Part shown: positions 36,209-45,975 of the stretch, in pieces | Numbering within the stretch: position 1 is the first letter of the stretch | Layout: each line of letters begins with the position of its first letter | NCBI RefSeq assembly: GCF_011764545.1 | Contig: NZ_AP022870.1 | Coordinates: forward strand, 7,694,001-7,758,000 | Source: Phytohabitans flavus | GTDB taxonomy: Bacteria > Actinomycetota > Actinomycetes > Mycobacteriales > Micromonosporaceae | Length of the DNA: 64,000 bases | Direction: 5' to 3' | Notes under the pieces: model-generated | Databases searched by the model: none | What the model was told of the DNA's origin: nothing | The model's input: only the letters and a program-made list of their open reading frames with translations | Program-made: the position numbers and the translations under genes

Positions 36209-36401
36209 ATGGCACTGCGCTGGACCGAGGCAGAAGTGTCGGATCAAAGCGGTCGGGTGGCCCCAGTTCGCCGGGCATCCGGCCAAGATCAGCTCATCAC
36301 CCCAGTCGTGCGAGGTCGCGGCCCAGCGTCGCCTCTGGGAGCTGTCGGAGGGATCGACCGGCGTGAGGATCGATGTGCGCGAACTGTTGACGAACCAGTG
36401 A
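36209..36401 (+). pseudogene. Remnant of a short-chain dehydrogenase with large internal deletion
   Basis: A perfect ribosome site (AGGAGGTGCG) precedes ATG 36209. The first 17 codons (MALRWTEAEVSDQSGRV) match the start of SDR oxidoreductases that normally continue with ALVTGA. From 36258, in a different frame, WPQFAGHPAKISSS then QRRLWELSEGSTGVRIDV and a stop at 36399-36401 match the end of the same family. About 230-250 codons between, including the nucleotide-binding loop and the YxxxK active site, are gone. The promoter, operators and regulator remain. This is a real deletion, unlike the single-base breaks elsewhere. Confidence 0.75.
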
Positions 36402-36556
36402 CATATCTGAAACCTTAGACATCTGCGTCCGCAAGAATTCGATCCACGGGCGCAAGAAGCTAGCAGAAGTACGCGTTAAACACCACCGCCATGCCGCACG
36501 GCTGTCCCGGACCAGCGGCGCTCCACCTCTGTCGTTCACCAGCACTAGGGGACACC
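36402..36556 (+). promoter_or_regulatory. Upstream region of the second GH87-like gene
   Basis: 155 bp without a gene. It is less G+C-rich at 36405-36485 and must contain the promoter, but no box pair is clear. I see no strong palindrome. Confidence 0.3.
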
Positions 36557-39500
36557 ATGAGACGGAAACAGCTCAGCTGGCGGCTGATCAGCGGCTTCCT
36601 CGCCGCGGGTCTTGTCTTCGCCGGGCTCGCACCCACCCCAGCGACCGCAGCCGGCGGGCCTAACCTGGCCGCCGGCCGCACCGCGTCGGCCAGCGGGTCC
36701 ACCGGGCCGTACACCGCGGGCAACGTCAACGACGGCAACCCGGCCTCCTACTGGGAGAGCCCCAACAACGCGCTGCCCCAATGGGTGCAGATCGACCTCG
36801 GCAGCAGCGTGAGCATCGACCAGGTCGTGCTCAAGCTGCCGGCCAACTGGGAGACCCGTACGCAGACGCTGAGCGTGCAGGGAAGCACCAACGGCACCAA
36901 CTTCAGCACCCTCTCCGCGTCGGCCGGCCGGGTGTTCAACCCGGCGAGCGGCAACGCGGTCACCATCAACTTCACCGCGGCGAGCGCCCGGTACGTGCGG
37001 GTGAACGTCACCGCCAACACCGGCTGGCCGGCCGGGCAGGTCTCCGAGTTCGAGATCTACGGGGCCAGCGGCGGTAGCGGCAACCTCGCCACCGGCAAGG
37101 TGCTCACCGCGAGCAGCGCGCAGGGCGGCCAGGGCGCCAACCTCGCGAACGACGGCAACCAGGGCAGCTACTGGGAGAGCGCCAACAACGCGTTCCCGCA
37201 GTGGATCCAGGTCGACCTCGGCGCGGCGGCGAACGTGAGCCGGGTCGTGCTGAAGCTGCCGACCGGCTGGGGCGCGCGGACGCAGACGCTGGCCGTACAG
37301 GGCAGCACGAACGGGAGCACCTTCAGCACGCTCTCCGCGTCGGCGGGCCGGGCGTTCGACCCGGCGTCGGCCAACACCGTCACGATCGACTTCACCGCCG
37401 CGTCCACCCGGTACGTGCGGGTGAACATCACCGCGAACTCCGCCTGGCCGGCCGCGCAGATCAGCGAGTTCGAGGTGTACGGGACGACAAGCGGTGACAC
37501 CCAGGCGCCCTCCGCGCCCGGCAACCTCACCCTGACCCAGCCGGCCGCCGGGCAGATCCGGCTGGCCTGGACCGCGTCCACCGACAACGTCGGCGTGACC
37601 GGCTACATCGTGTACCGCGACACCACGCCGGTCGCGACGCTGGCCGGCAACGTCCTTTCGTACACGGAGAACCAGCCGGACACCGCGACGGTGGAGTACT
37701 TCGTGCGGGCCCGGGACGCGGCCGGCAACCAGTCCGCGGACAGCAACCACGTCACCCGGACGGGTACCGGTCCCGGCGACACCCAGCCGCCGAGCGCGCC
37801 GGGGAGCCTCGCGTTCACCCAGCCAGCCAGCGGGCAGATCCGCCTGACCTGGAGCGCGTCCACGGACAACGTGGGCGTCACCGGGTACACGATCTTCGCG
37901 AACGGCGCGGAGCGGGCGAGCGTGGCGGGCAACGTGCTCACGTACACGGACACCCAGCCGACGACCGCGACGGTGGAGTACTTCGTGCGGGCGCGCGATG
38001 CGGCCGGCAACGTCTCGGCCGACAGCAACCACGTCACCCGGGTCGGGGAGAACCCGCCGGGCGGCACCAACGTGGCCGCGGGCAAGCCGATGGAGGAGTC
38101 CTCGCACGTCCACTCGTTCGTGGCAGCCAACGCCAACGACGGAAACCTCGCCACCTACTGGGAGTCGGCCGGCTTCCCGGCGACGCTGACCGTGAAGCTC
38201 GGCGCCAACGCGGACATCACCTCGGTGACGGTCAAGCTCAACCCCGACTCGGCGTGGGGGCGCGTACCCAGAACATCGAGGTCCTCGGCCGCGACCAGGG
38301 CGCGACCGCGTACACCTCGCTGAAGGCCGCCGCGACGTACAGCTTCAGCCCGTCCGGCAACCAGAACTCGGTGACGATCCCGGTCACCGGCCGTACGGCG
38401 GACGTGCAGCTGCGCTTCACCGCCAACAGCGGTGCGCCCGGTGGGCAGGTCGCCGAGGTGCAGGTCATCGGCACCATGGCGCCCAACCCCGACCTTGTCG
38501 TGAGTGCGGCCAGCTGGACCCCGGCCGCGCCGAACGAGACGAGTGCGATCACCCTCACGGCCACCGTCCGCAACGACGGCTCGGCGGCCTCCGGGCGACC
38601 TCGGTCAACTTCAACCTCGGCGGCGCGCTGGTCGGCAGCGCTCCGGTCGCAGGCCTCGCCGCGGGCGCCTCGGCGACCGTCACCTTCAACGCCGGCACCC
38701 GGCCGATGGGCAGCTACAGCTACACCGCCACGGTCGACCCGGCCAACCAGATCGTCGAGCAGAACAACGCCAACAACAGCTTCACCGCACCGTCGCCGCT
38801 GGTGGTGGCCCAGGCACCCGGTCCGGACCTCCAGGTCACCAACATCACCTCCAACCCGCCGAACCCGGCGGTCGGCGCCTCCGTCACGTTCACCGTGGCG
38901 GTCAACAACCGCGGCACCACCGCGAGTGGCGCGACCACGGTGACCCGGGTGGTGGTGGGCGGCACGACGCTCAACACCAACACCGCCTCGATCGCCGCCG
39001 GCGCGACGGTCAACGTGGCGATCACCGGCAGCTGGACCGCGACAAGCGGCGGCGCCACCATCACGGCCACCGCCGACGCGACGAACGTGGTCACCGAGAC
39101 GAACGAGACCAACAACTCGCTCGCCCGGTCGATCGTGGTCGGGCGGGGCGCCGCGGTGCCGTACACCGAGTACGAGGCCGAGGCCGCCGACTACCAGGGC
39201 ACGCTGCTGGTGGCCGACCCGCTGCGCACGTTCGGGCACACCAACTTCGCGACCGAGTCCTCGGGCGGCAGTCGGTGCGGCTGAACAGCACCGGGCAGTT
39301 CGTCGAGTTCACCTCGACGAACCAGGCGAACTCGATCGTGGTCCGCAACTCCATCCCGGACTCGCCGAGTGGCGGCGGCCAGGACGCCACGATCAGCCTC
39401 TACGTCAACGGCACCTTCGCCCAGAAGATCACGCTGTCGTCCCGCAACAGCTGGCTCTACGGCACGACGGACGACACCGAGTCGCTCTCGAACTCGCCGC

Positions 39501-40873
39501 AGGCCAACGCCCGCCGGCTCTTCGACGAGTCGAACCTGCTGCTCGGCCAGAGCTACCCGCCGGGTACCAAGTTCAAGCTCCAGCGGGACGCGAACGACGG
39601 CGCGCAGTTCTACATCATCGACCTGATCGACCTGGAGCAGGTGGCGCCGGCGCTGTCCCAGCCCGCTGGCTGCACGTCGATCACGCAGTACGGCGCGGTG
39701 GCGAATGACAACGTCGACGACAGCGCGGCGATCCAGCGGGCTGTGACCGACGACGAGAACGGTGTCATCAGCTGCGTGTGGATCCCGGCCGGCCAGTGGC
39801 GCCAGGAGCAGAAGATCCTCTCGCCGGACCCGACCCGGGGCCAGTACAACCAGAAGGGCATCCGGAACGCCGTCATCCGCGGCGCGGGCATGTGGCACAC
39901 CAAGCTCTACACGAACACCGAGCCGCAGAACGTGCAGGGCAACATCAACCACCCGCACGAGGGCAACGTCGGGTTCGACATCGACGACAACACCCAGATC
40001 TCGGACCTGGCCATCTTCGGTATGACCACCAACCGGGCCAACCGCGGCCACGGGATCAACGGGCGGCTCGGCAAGAACACGCGGATCAGCAACGTGTGGA
40101 TCGAGCACGTCAACGTCGGCGCCTGGGTCGGCCGCGACTACTCGGACACCCCCGCGTACTGGAACCCCGGCGACGGCATCGACTTCTCCGGGGTCCGGAT
40201 CCGCAACACGTACGCCGACGGCGTCAACTTCGCCAACAGCACCCGGAACTCGCGGGTGTTCAACTCCTCGTTCCGCACCACCGGTGACGACTCGCTGGCG
40301 GTCTGGTCGAGCACCTATGTCCGCGACCAGGCGACGGACATCGGGCACGACAACCACTTCACCAACAACACGATCCAGCTTCCGTGGCGGGCGAACGGTA
40401 TCGCCATCTACGGCGGCTACGGCAACACGGCCGAAAACAATCTGATCTACGACACGATGAACTACCCGGGCATCATGCTGGCTACCGACCACAGCCCGCA
40501 GCCGTTCTCCGGTACGACGCTGCTCGCCAACAACGGGCTCTACCGGTGCGGCGGCGTCTTCTGGGGCGAGCAGCAGGAGTTCGGCGCCATTACGATCTTC
40601 GCTCCGGGTCGGGACATTCCCGGGGTCGTCATCCGCGACAGCGACATCATTGATTCCACGTACGACGGCATCCAGTTCAAGGCGGGTGGCGGCAACGTAC
40701 CCGGCGTGGTGATCACGAATGTGCGGATCGACAAGTCCAACAACGGCGCCGGCATCCTGGCGATGGGCAGCGCCCGCGGCAGCGCGACGCTGACCAACGT
40801 CACCATCACCAACTCGGGGACCGGAAACATCGTCATCGAGCCTGGTTCGCAGTTCCAGATCACCGGCGGCTAG
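36557..40873 (+). CDS. Giant secreted multimodular GH87-like beta-helix protein (frame broken three times)
   Basis: Corrected length is about 1439 residues. A signal peptide (cleavage near TPATAAGG) is followed by two discoidin domains (about 34-313), two fibronectin type III repeats (DTQAPSAPGNLTLTQPAAG and a copy, about 314-503), a third discoidin-like domain, two CARDB repeats (PDLVVSAASWTP, PDLQVTNITSNPP), a CBM6/35-like sandwich (YTEYEAEAADYQG) and a C-terminal beta-helix with FRTTGDDSLAVWSS. Frames change at 38256-38260, 38593-38595 and 39263-39268; one extra G at each restores a continuous protein (WGARTQNIEVL, ASGATSVNFNL, SSGGQSVRLNS). The catalytic helix is last, whereas it is near the N-terminus in the paralogue at 31544. 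It probably binds and cleaves an insoluble glucan. Confidence 0.75.
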
Positions 40874-40888
40874 CCGGCACGCGACGGT

Positions 40889-40919
40889 GGTGGCCCGGTC
40901 GGTTGACGGCCGGGCCACC
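40889..40919. terminator. Bidirectional terminator
   Basis: GGTGGCCCGG (40889-40898) pairs perfectly with CCGGGCCACC (40910-40919) in the 48-bp gap between two convergent genes. Confidence 0.75.
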
Positions 40920-40921
40920 GC

Positions 40922-41698
40922 TTATTCGTCTTCCTTCGGTTTCTTCTGATTCTTGGGCGCGTCGTCGTCCTCGTCGCCATTGTCGGAATCGCCCCCGCCC
41001 GACAGTGCGGGCGAGGGCTGATTGGCGGAAGGACCTGTGTGCGGAGGTGGTGAGGCCGGCCCCTTGCCGGGTGGGTGGAGCCTTGGCGCGCAGTAGGCCG
41101 GGATCCGATCCTCGCCGCCAGCCGCCGCGGAGAGCTCGCGCAGGTCCTGGGGCTTCATCGGCTTGTCCTTCCGGCGCCGGTCGTCCCAGGTACGGCAAAG
41201 CCTGTCCAACTTCGAGTTGCCCGGCTGCTCGGTCTGGGCACCGCGGGTCGGGTCAGCCGTACGGGTCGAGGTCGGGCCACTCGTGGCGCTGGGCCCCGCC
41301 TGAGCTGTCGTGGAGGGCGCCTCGCGGGGCCCAAGGCCCTCCTGCGCCGCTGGCCGCTCGACGCCCGGCAGGTAGCCGACCTCGGCCGCCACGGCCACAC
41401 CGCCGACGAGTACCACCGCTGTGGCGGCCGCCGCCGCGAGCGGGCGGAGCACCCGCCAGCGCTGCTTCGCCGGTGCGGGTCGCCTGGCCCGGCCGGCCTC
41501 CTGGAAGGCGGCGAGGGCCTCCTCCAACCCGGCCAGCTCGTGTGGCCGCGGTGGCGCGGTGGCCGCGGCGAGCAGGCGGTCGAGCTCCGGGCGCGAGGGG
41601 TCGCGGCCGGTGGCGAGCAGCTGCTCCGCCTCGTCCGGCCTGATCTGGCGCCTGTGTGTCCCACGCATGGCGTTGGAAAATGCGTCCCAGAGCGGCAC
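40922..41698 (-). CDS. Membrane protein coupled to the ECF sigma factor (probable anti-sigma factor)
   Basis: 258 residues. The cytoplasmic N-terminal part (about 1-85) is helical (LAGLEEALAAFQEAGRARRP) and is followed by one membrane helix (LAAAAATAVVLVGGVAVAAE) and a long, low-complexity, charged extracytoplasmic tail ending in Asp/Glu/Lys repeats. GTG 41698 has GGAGGGGG upstream and lies 4 bp after the sigma-factor stop. Membrane topology and coupling to the sigma gene suggest an anti-sigma factor. The classical zinc HxxxCxxC motif is absent, so this is inference. Confidence 0.7.
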   Translation of the reverse strand: MPLWDAFSNAMRGTHRRQIRPDEAEQLLATGRDPSRPELDRLLAAATAPPRPHELAGLEEALAAFQEAGRARRPAPAKQRWRVLRPLAAAAATAVVLVGGVAVAAEVGYLPGVERPAAQEGLGPREAPSTTAQAGPSATSGPTSTRTADPTRGAQTEQPGNSKLDRLCRTWDDRRRKDKPMKPQDLRELSAAAGGEDRIPAYCAPRLHPPGKGPASPPPHTGPSANQPSPALSGGGDSDNGDEDDDAPKNQKKPKEDE

Positions 41699-41702
41699 GG
41701 CG

Positions 41703-42344
41703 TTACACCCCCTCCGTGCGCGGTGACTGGAAGTCCAGCGACGGCCTCGACTCGGCCCGGCGGGCCTGGACGTCCGCGTTTTCGGCGAGCCGGCGCAGGC
41801 CACGCATCGCCGCGATCCGCACCGCGCCGGGACGCTTGCCCAGCACCTGGGCGGTCTGCGCGACGTCGAGCCCGGCCACCACCCGGAGCGTCACGGCCTC
41901 GGCCTGGTCCTTGGGCAGTGTGGCGATCACGGTGAGTGCCCAGTCGGTCTCGGACCGGTGGATCACCTCGTTCGCCACGTCCGGGTGGGCGCCGGGCAGC
42001 TCGCGCTCGGTCAGGTCGCGGGGCTCCTCCGGCCGGCGCCGGGCGCGTCGCCGCTCGTCGATCGCCCGGTTGCGGGCGATTGTGAAAAGCCACACCCGGA
42101 AACCCGCTGGCGTACCGGAGAAGTCACGTAGCGCCCGAGCCGTCTGTAGCCAGGTTTCGGATGCCACATCCTCGGCTGCGTCGCCTACGATCACCCGCAG
42201 GTAGCGCAGCAACGCCGGCTGCTGCGCCCGCCACAGGCTGGCGAAGGCCGCGGAGTCTCCCCGCACCGCGTCGGCGAGGGCGCCTGCGAGTTCCTCGTCG
42301 TCCAAAGCCTCGATTCCTGTCGCGCCGGTCCGGTCCGTCTTCAT
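41703..42344 (-). CDS. ECF sigma factor (sigma-70 family)
   Basis: 213 residues. Region 2 is in FASLWRAQQPALLRYLRVIV, AAEDVASETWLQTARAL and FRVWLFTIARNRAIDERRRA; region 4 is in IATLPKDQAEAVTLRVVAGL and VAQTAQVLGKRPGAVRIAAM. Its stop is 4 bp before the coupled membrane protein. GGGTGTAACG occurs both upstream of this gene (42375-42384, minus strand) and at its end (41701-41710). Confidence 0.9.
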   Translation of the reverse strand: MKTDRTGATGIEALDDEELAGALADAVRGDSAAFASLWRAQQPALLRYLRVIVGDAAEDVASETWLQTARALRDFSGTPAGFRVWLFTIARNRAIDERRRARRRPEEPRDLTERELPGAHPDVANEVIHRSETDWALTVIATLPKDQAEAVTLRVVAGLDVAQTAQVLGKRPGAVRIAAMRGLRRLAENADVQARRAESRPSLDFQSPRTEGV

Positions 42345-43082
42345 ACCCCGTCGTCGAACCCCGCCGAGCCAGCACGTTACACCCGTCTTCCAGGGCGGTG
42401 AGCACCGTGTAGGAGGCGATCTTGAGTCGGGTACGCGCAAGGTGGCCGCCACGTCGTTACCCAAATCGGAGCCCTCAACGGGAAATGTGTACAGACGTCG
42501 GTACTCGCTACCGCTTCGCCCGCCGCCTCGGCCCGTTCGACCGGTCGCGCCGCCTGTACCGGGTCTGTTGGCATCGTCTTTTGGAAGCGCCTGGTGGGCA
42601 CGTGGGAGGAATCCACAATGGGGGCACATTGGCCGGGGCGGCTATCGGCCGTGGTCGGAGCGGTGGCGCCCGCCCGACCGGCACGACGGCCGGCACCAAC
42701 CCCGGCAGCGTGCCCACCATGGCGTTCGACCTTGCTCCCCGGCTGTCCGGCCGGGGGCGGTGGCGCGCCCCCCAACGCCCACCGTCTTCGGCTTGCACGC
42801 GCCGGGTACGCCCGTTTCGCCCCGCACGCCGGTCTCCGGTATGGCCGGCAGGGGCTAGATGGGCGAGGTCGCTCCTCTCGTGGCCCGCTCGCGGCGGGAG
42901 CCCCCTCTTCCGCCGCCGGCTCCTCCTCCCGGGAACAGCGACCAGGGTGACCGGTGGCGGGGCGTGCAGCCACGCCCCGCCACCGGCACCCGTCCGCGTT
43001 CAGTGCGGAAAAGTTCGATGAGTTTGTCCGTGCCAGTCGTCATAGTTCTCGGAAGGGTGTACACACCACACGGGGGCTGACG
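42345..43082. other. 738-bp stretch without a convincing gene
   Basis: It lies between the divergent sigma-factor and MFS genes. Several frames are open, but none has the strong third-position G/C of its neighbours. One frame (42618-42950, plus strand) has GGAGGA before its ATG and stops right at a strong hairpin, so a short transcript may end there. The rest holds the promoters for both flanking genes; none can be assigned firmly. Confidence 0.45.
42951..42986 (+). terminator. 16-bp perfect hairpin in the MFS leader region
   Basis: CCGGTGGCGGGGCGTG (42951-42966) pairs perfectly with 42971-42986 around a CAGC loop. No T tract follows. It may end a leader transcript upstream of the MFS gene or act as an attenuator. 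Confidence 0.6.
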
Positions 43083-44423
43083 ATGAGCGAGGGCACCGCC
43101 ACGAGCGGGTCGCGATGGCTGCGAGGGCCGCTGCGCCCGTTCCGCCAGGGGCAGTACCGGTTGCTGGCCGGTTGGGTCACGATGTCGCTCTTCGCCGGCG
43201 GTATCTGGTTGATCGCACTGGTCTGGCAGGTCATCGCGCTCGGCGGCGGACCCACCGAGCTCTCGCTGGTCTCGGCCGCCGCGGCCGGTGGCATGGTGGC
43301 CACCACGCTGCTCGGCGGCGTACTGGCCGACCGGGTGCCGCAGCGCAGCATCCTGCTGGCGGTCGCCGTCGTACGCACGGTCATGGTCGCCGTGGTCGCC
43401 ACGCTCGCGGTCGGTGACCTGCTCCAGCTCTGGCACCTGGCCGTGGTCGCCGGCGCTGTCGGCCTCGCCAACGGGTTCACCTACCCCGCGTACTCGGCGC
43501 TGCTGCCGTCGGTCCTGCCGCCGGAAGACCTGATGGCCGCCAACGGCGTCGAGGGCATGCTGCGGCCGACCATCATGCAGGCCGCCGGGCCGGCGCTGGC
43601 CAGCGCGCTGATCGCGGCCTCCTCGCCCGGTGCGGCGATCGTCGCGGTCGCGGTCGTGGAGGCGATCGGCGTGGCCTTCCTGCTGCTCGTCCGCCCGGTG
43701 CCGTTGCGTCGCGAAAAGTCGGCCGAGTCGGCCCACCCGGTCCGCGCCGCGGTGGTCGACCTCAAGGACGGCTTCGTGTACATGGTGCGCACCCCGTGGC
43801 TGCTGGCCACGCTGCTCTTCGCCTCGGTGCTGATCCTCCTGACCATGGGTCCGGTCGAGGTGCTGATCCCGTTCGTCATCAAGGACCGGGCCGGCGGCGG
43901 CCCTGGCGACCACGCGATCGTCATGGCGGCGTACGGCATCGGCGGTGCGATCGGGTCGCTCGGCATGGCGACGTTCAAGATGCCCCGCCGCTACCTCACG
44001 GTCATGAACCTCTTCTGGGGCATCGGCTGCCTGCCGCTCGTCCTGATCGGCCTGATCGCCAACGTGTGGGTGATCGCCGCGGCCGTCTTCGTGGTCGGCC
44101 TCTGCTTCTCGGCGCCGATGGTCATCTGGGGTACGTTGCTCCAGCGCCGAGTGCCGTCGCACATGCTGGGCCGGGTCTCCAGCCTCGACTTCTTCGTCTC
44201 GCTCGTCTTCATGCCGGTGTCGATGGCGGTCGCCGGCCCGGTGAGCGCCGGCATCGGACTGGGCGTGACGTTCGCGGTCGCCGGCTTGGTGCCCACGGCC
44301 TTCGCGGTCCTGGCGATCGTGCTGGCCCGGATGCCCAAGGACGAGCTGGCCAACCCGCTCGACGTCCCGCCCGCGGACACCGAGGCCGAGTCGGCCAAGG
44401 ACCTGGCTGCGGTCGCGCCTTAG
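43083..44423 (+). CDS. MFS transporter (MFS_3/enterobactin-exporter-like)
   Basis: 446 residues with about 12 membrane helices. Family marks include FRQGQYRLLAGWVTMSLFAG in helix 1, GGVLADRVPQRSILLAVAVV in the loop after helix 2 and GLANGFTYPAYSALLPSVLP. It probably exports a small molecule, drug or siderophore. ATG 43083 follows a G-rich site. Its stop is 10 bp from the convergent aldo/keto reductase end. No regulator gene adjoins it. Confidence 0.9.
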   Translation: MSEGTATSGSRWLRGPLRPFRQGQYRLLAGWVTMSLFAGGIWLIALVWQVIALGGGPTELSLVSAAAAGGMVATTLLGGVLADRVPQRSILLAVAVVRTVMVAVVATLAVGDLLQLWHLAVVAGAVGLANGFTYPAYSALLPSVLPPEDLMAANGVEGMLRPTIMQAAGPALASALIAASSPGAAIVAVAVVEAIGVAFLLLVRPVPLRREKSAESAHPVRAAVVDLKDGFVYMVRTPWLLATLLFASVLILLTMGPVEVLIPFVIKDRAGGGPGDHAIVMAAYGIGGAIGSLGMATFKMPRRYLTVMNLFWGIGCLPLVLIGLIANVWVIAAAVFVVGLCFSAPMVIWGTLLQRRVPSHMLGRVSSLDFFVSLVFMPVSMAVAGPVSAGIGLGVTFAVAGLVPTAFAVLAIVLARMPKDELANPLDVPPADTEAESAKDLAAVAP

Positions 44424-44433
44424 CGCCGCCTAC

Positions 44434-45354
44434 TCAGGCGTCCTCGACGACGAGCGCGTCTAGCCGTGCCACCTCGCCGGGCGAGAGCCGCAGCGCGCCG
44501 GCCGCGATGTTTTCGACGAGGTGGTCGGGGTCGCCGGTGCCGGGGATGGCCAGCACGTGCGGGCCCTGGTGCAGCGTCCAGGCCAGTCGCACCTGGTGCG
44601 GGGTCACGCCGTGGGCGCGGGCGACCTCCCGTACCGCCTCGTCGTGGTCGGTGCCGGCACCGCCCTCGCGCCGCGCGCCGGCGATCGCGAAGTACGGTAC
44701 GAACGCGATGCCCCGCTCACCGCACGCCTCTAGCAGCGCGTCGTTCGCACGGCCGTTGTCGAGGGCGTAGCTGTTTTGCACGCACGCCACGGGCGCGATC
44801 GCCGCCGCCTCGTCGACGTGGTCGAGGCGCACGTTGGACAGGCCCAAGTGGCGGATCAGGCCGGCGTCGCGCAGCTCGGCGAGCGCGCCGAAGCGCTCCG
44901 CCACCGAGTCGCTGCCGGGCCGCTTCAGGATCCGCAGGTTGACCACGTCGAGGTGGTCGCGGCCGAGCCGGCGCAGATTCTCCTCGACCTGTGCGCGCAG
45001 CGCGGCCGGTGTCTTGGCCTGCAGGAAGGCGCCGGTCACCGGGTCGTAGCCGGGCCCGACCTTCGTCGCGATGACGAGATCATTCGGGTACGGCGACAGC
45101 GCCTCCCGGATCAGCTCCGTGGCGTACCTGGTGGGGCCGCTGCCCACGTCGAGTGGGCCGCCGGGAGAGAAATAGAAAGCGGCGGTGTCGATGTGGTTGA
45201 CGCCGAGCTCGACCGCCCGCCGCAGCACAGTGATGGCGAGGTCGCGGTCAGGGCTGGCGGTGATGTGCATCGATCCGAAGCCCATCCGGTGGATGGTGCG
45301 ACCGGCGAGCGTCCAGGTCCCGGCAGCGGCGGCGGTTACGGGCGGAGGGGGCAC
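44434..45354 (-). CDS. Aldo/keto reductase
   Basis: About 306 residues of the NADPH-dependent (beta/alpha)8 family. The catalytic Asp-Tyr pair is in VNHIDTAAFYF, the Lys in LVIATKVGPGYD, and the phosphate-binding end is LAIPGTGDPDHLVENIAAG. GTG 45354 is chosen because the protein becomes family-like from there; GTG 45372 is an alternative, and the frame is open to 45414. A terminator hairpin at 45382 separates it from the preceding gene, so it has its own promoter or depends on readthrough. Confidence 0.87.
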   Translation of the reverse strand: MPPPPVTAAAAGTWTLAGRTIHRMGFGSMHITASPDRDLAITVLRRAVELGVNHIDTAAFYFSPGGPLDVGSGPTRYATELIREALSPYPNDLVIATKVGPGYDPVTGAFLQAKTPAALRAQVEENLRRLGRDHLDVVNLRILKRPGSDSVAERFGALAELRDAGLIRHLGLSNVRLDHVDEAAAIAPVACVQNSYALDNGRANDALLEACGERGIAFVPYFAIAGARREGGAGTDHDEAVREVARAHGVTPHQVRLAWTLHQGPHVLAIPGTGDPDHLVENIAAGALRLSPGEVARLDALVVEDA

Positions 45355-45381
45355 GCGGCGAAGGTACTCCACAGATTGAGC

Positions 45382-45415
45382 GGTGTCAGGGCCGCGGCGC
45401 GACGGCCCTGACACC
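45382..45415 (-). terminator. Hairpin terminator upstream of the aldo/keto reductase
   Basis: GGTGTCAGGGCCG (45382-45394) and its exact complement (45403-45415) form a 13-bp stem with an 8-nt loop, 38 bp after the stop of the 117-residue membrane protein gene. Confidence 0.75.
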
Positions 45416-45452
45416 TCGCCGTCGTGAGGGCTCGGCGGCGGGTGAGGGCGGT

Positions 45453-45806
45453 TCAGTCGGTGCGGCGTCCGTTGCCTGGTGAGGTCAGCGGCCGCACGGT
45501 GCTGTCACGTCCGTGGCTGAGCAGATAGCCTTCCACGAACCCGGCGTTGTGATCGTTGGTACGGTCGTCGATTTCCGACAGCCGGCTTACGAGGAAGTCG
45601 GTCAGCGCACTCAGCCGTTCCTGGGTGCGGCAGTGGAATTCGGCCTGTACCGCGACGATGATCGACACCGCCGCCATCGCGAGGGTGAACAGGTTGACGA
45701 TGGCCGGGACCTGGCCGCCGGTCAGGACTCCGACCAGGATGTTGACGGTTAGGCACTGGGTGATCGCGATGGCCGCCGACACCAGCGCCGCGCGTTTCAG
45801 GGTCAT
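45453..45806 (-). CDS. Small membrane protein of unknown function
   Basis: 117 residues. Two hydrophobic segments (AALVSAAIAITQCLTVNILV and VNLFTLAMAAVSIIVAVQAE) precede a soluble helical tail (RTQERLSALTDFLVSRLSEI). GGGAGGGG lies upstream of ATG 45806. No family recognised. Transcribed alone between terminators. Confidence 0.65.
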   Translation of the reverse strand: MTLKRAALVSAAIAITQCLTVNILVGVLTGGQVPAIVNLFTLAMAAVSIIVAVQAEFHCRTQERLSALTDFLVSRLSEIDDRTNDHNAGFVEGYLLSHGRDSTVRPLTSPGNGRRTD

Positions 45807-45975
45807 AGGCAGGACCCCTCCCTTTGTCCCGCAGGGCCGCGTCCGGCGCCTCGCCGCCGACTACAGGTCCCACGCAGTACGAGAGAGGACGATAACCCAG
45901 GAAGTCGCGTCTCCTGTAGAGAGCCATTGACATCAACAGATCATTCTTTCGTCATCTGCAAAAGCGACACTCAAC

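Noticed and set aside
42618..42950. A 110-codon plus-strand frame with a ribosome site that stops at a hairpin
   Set aside because: Third codon positions are much less G/C-biased than in the neighbours and the product is low-complexity Pro/Arg/Ala. I keep it only as a note in the gap entry.
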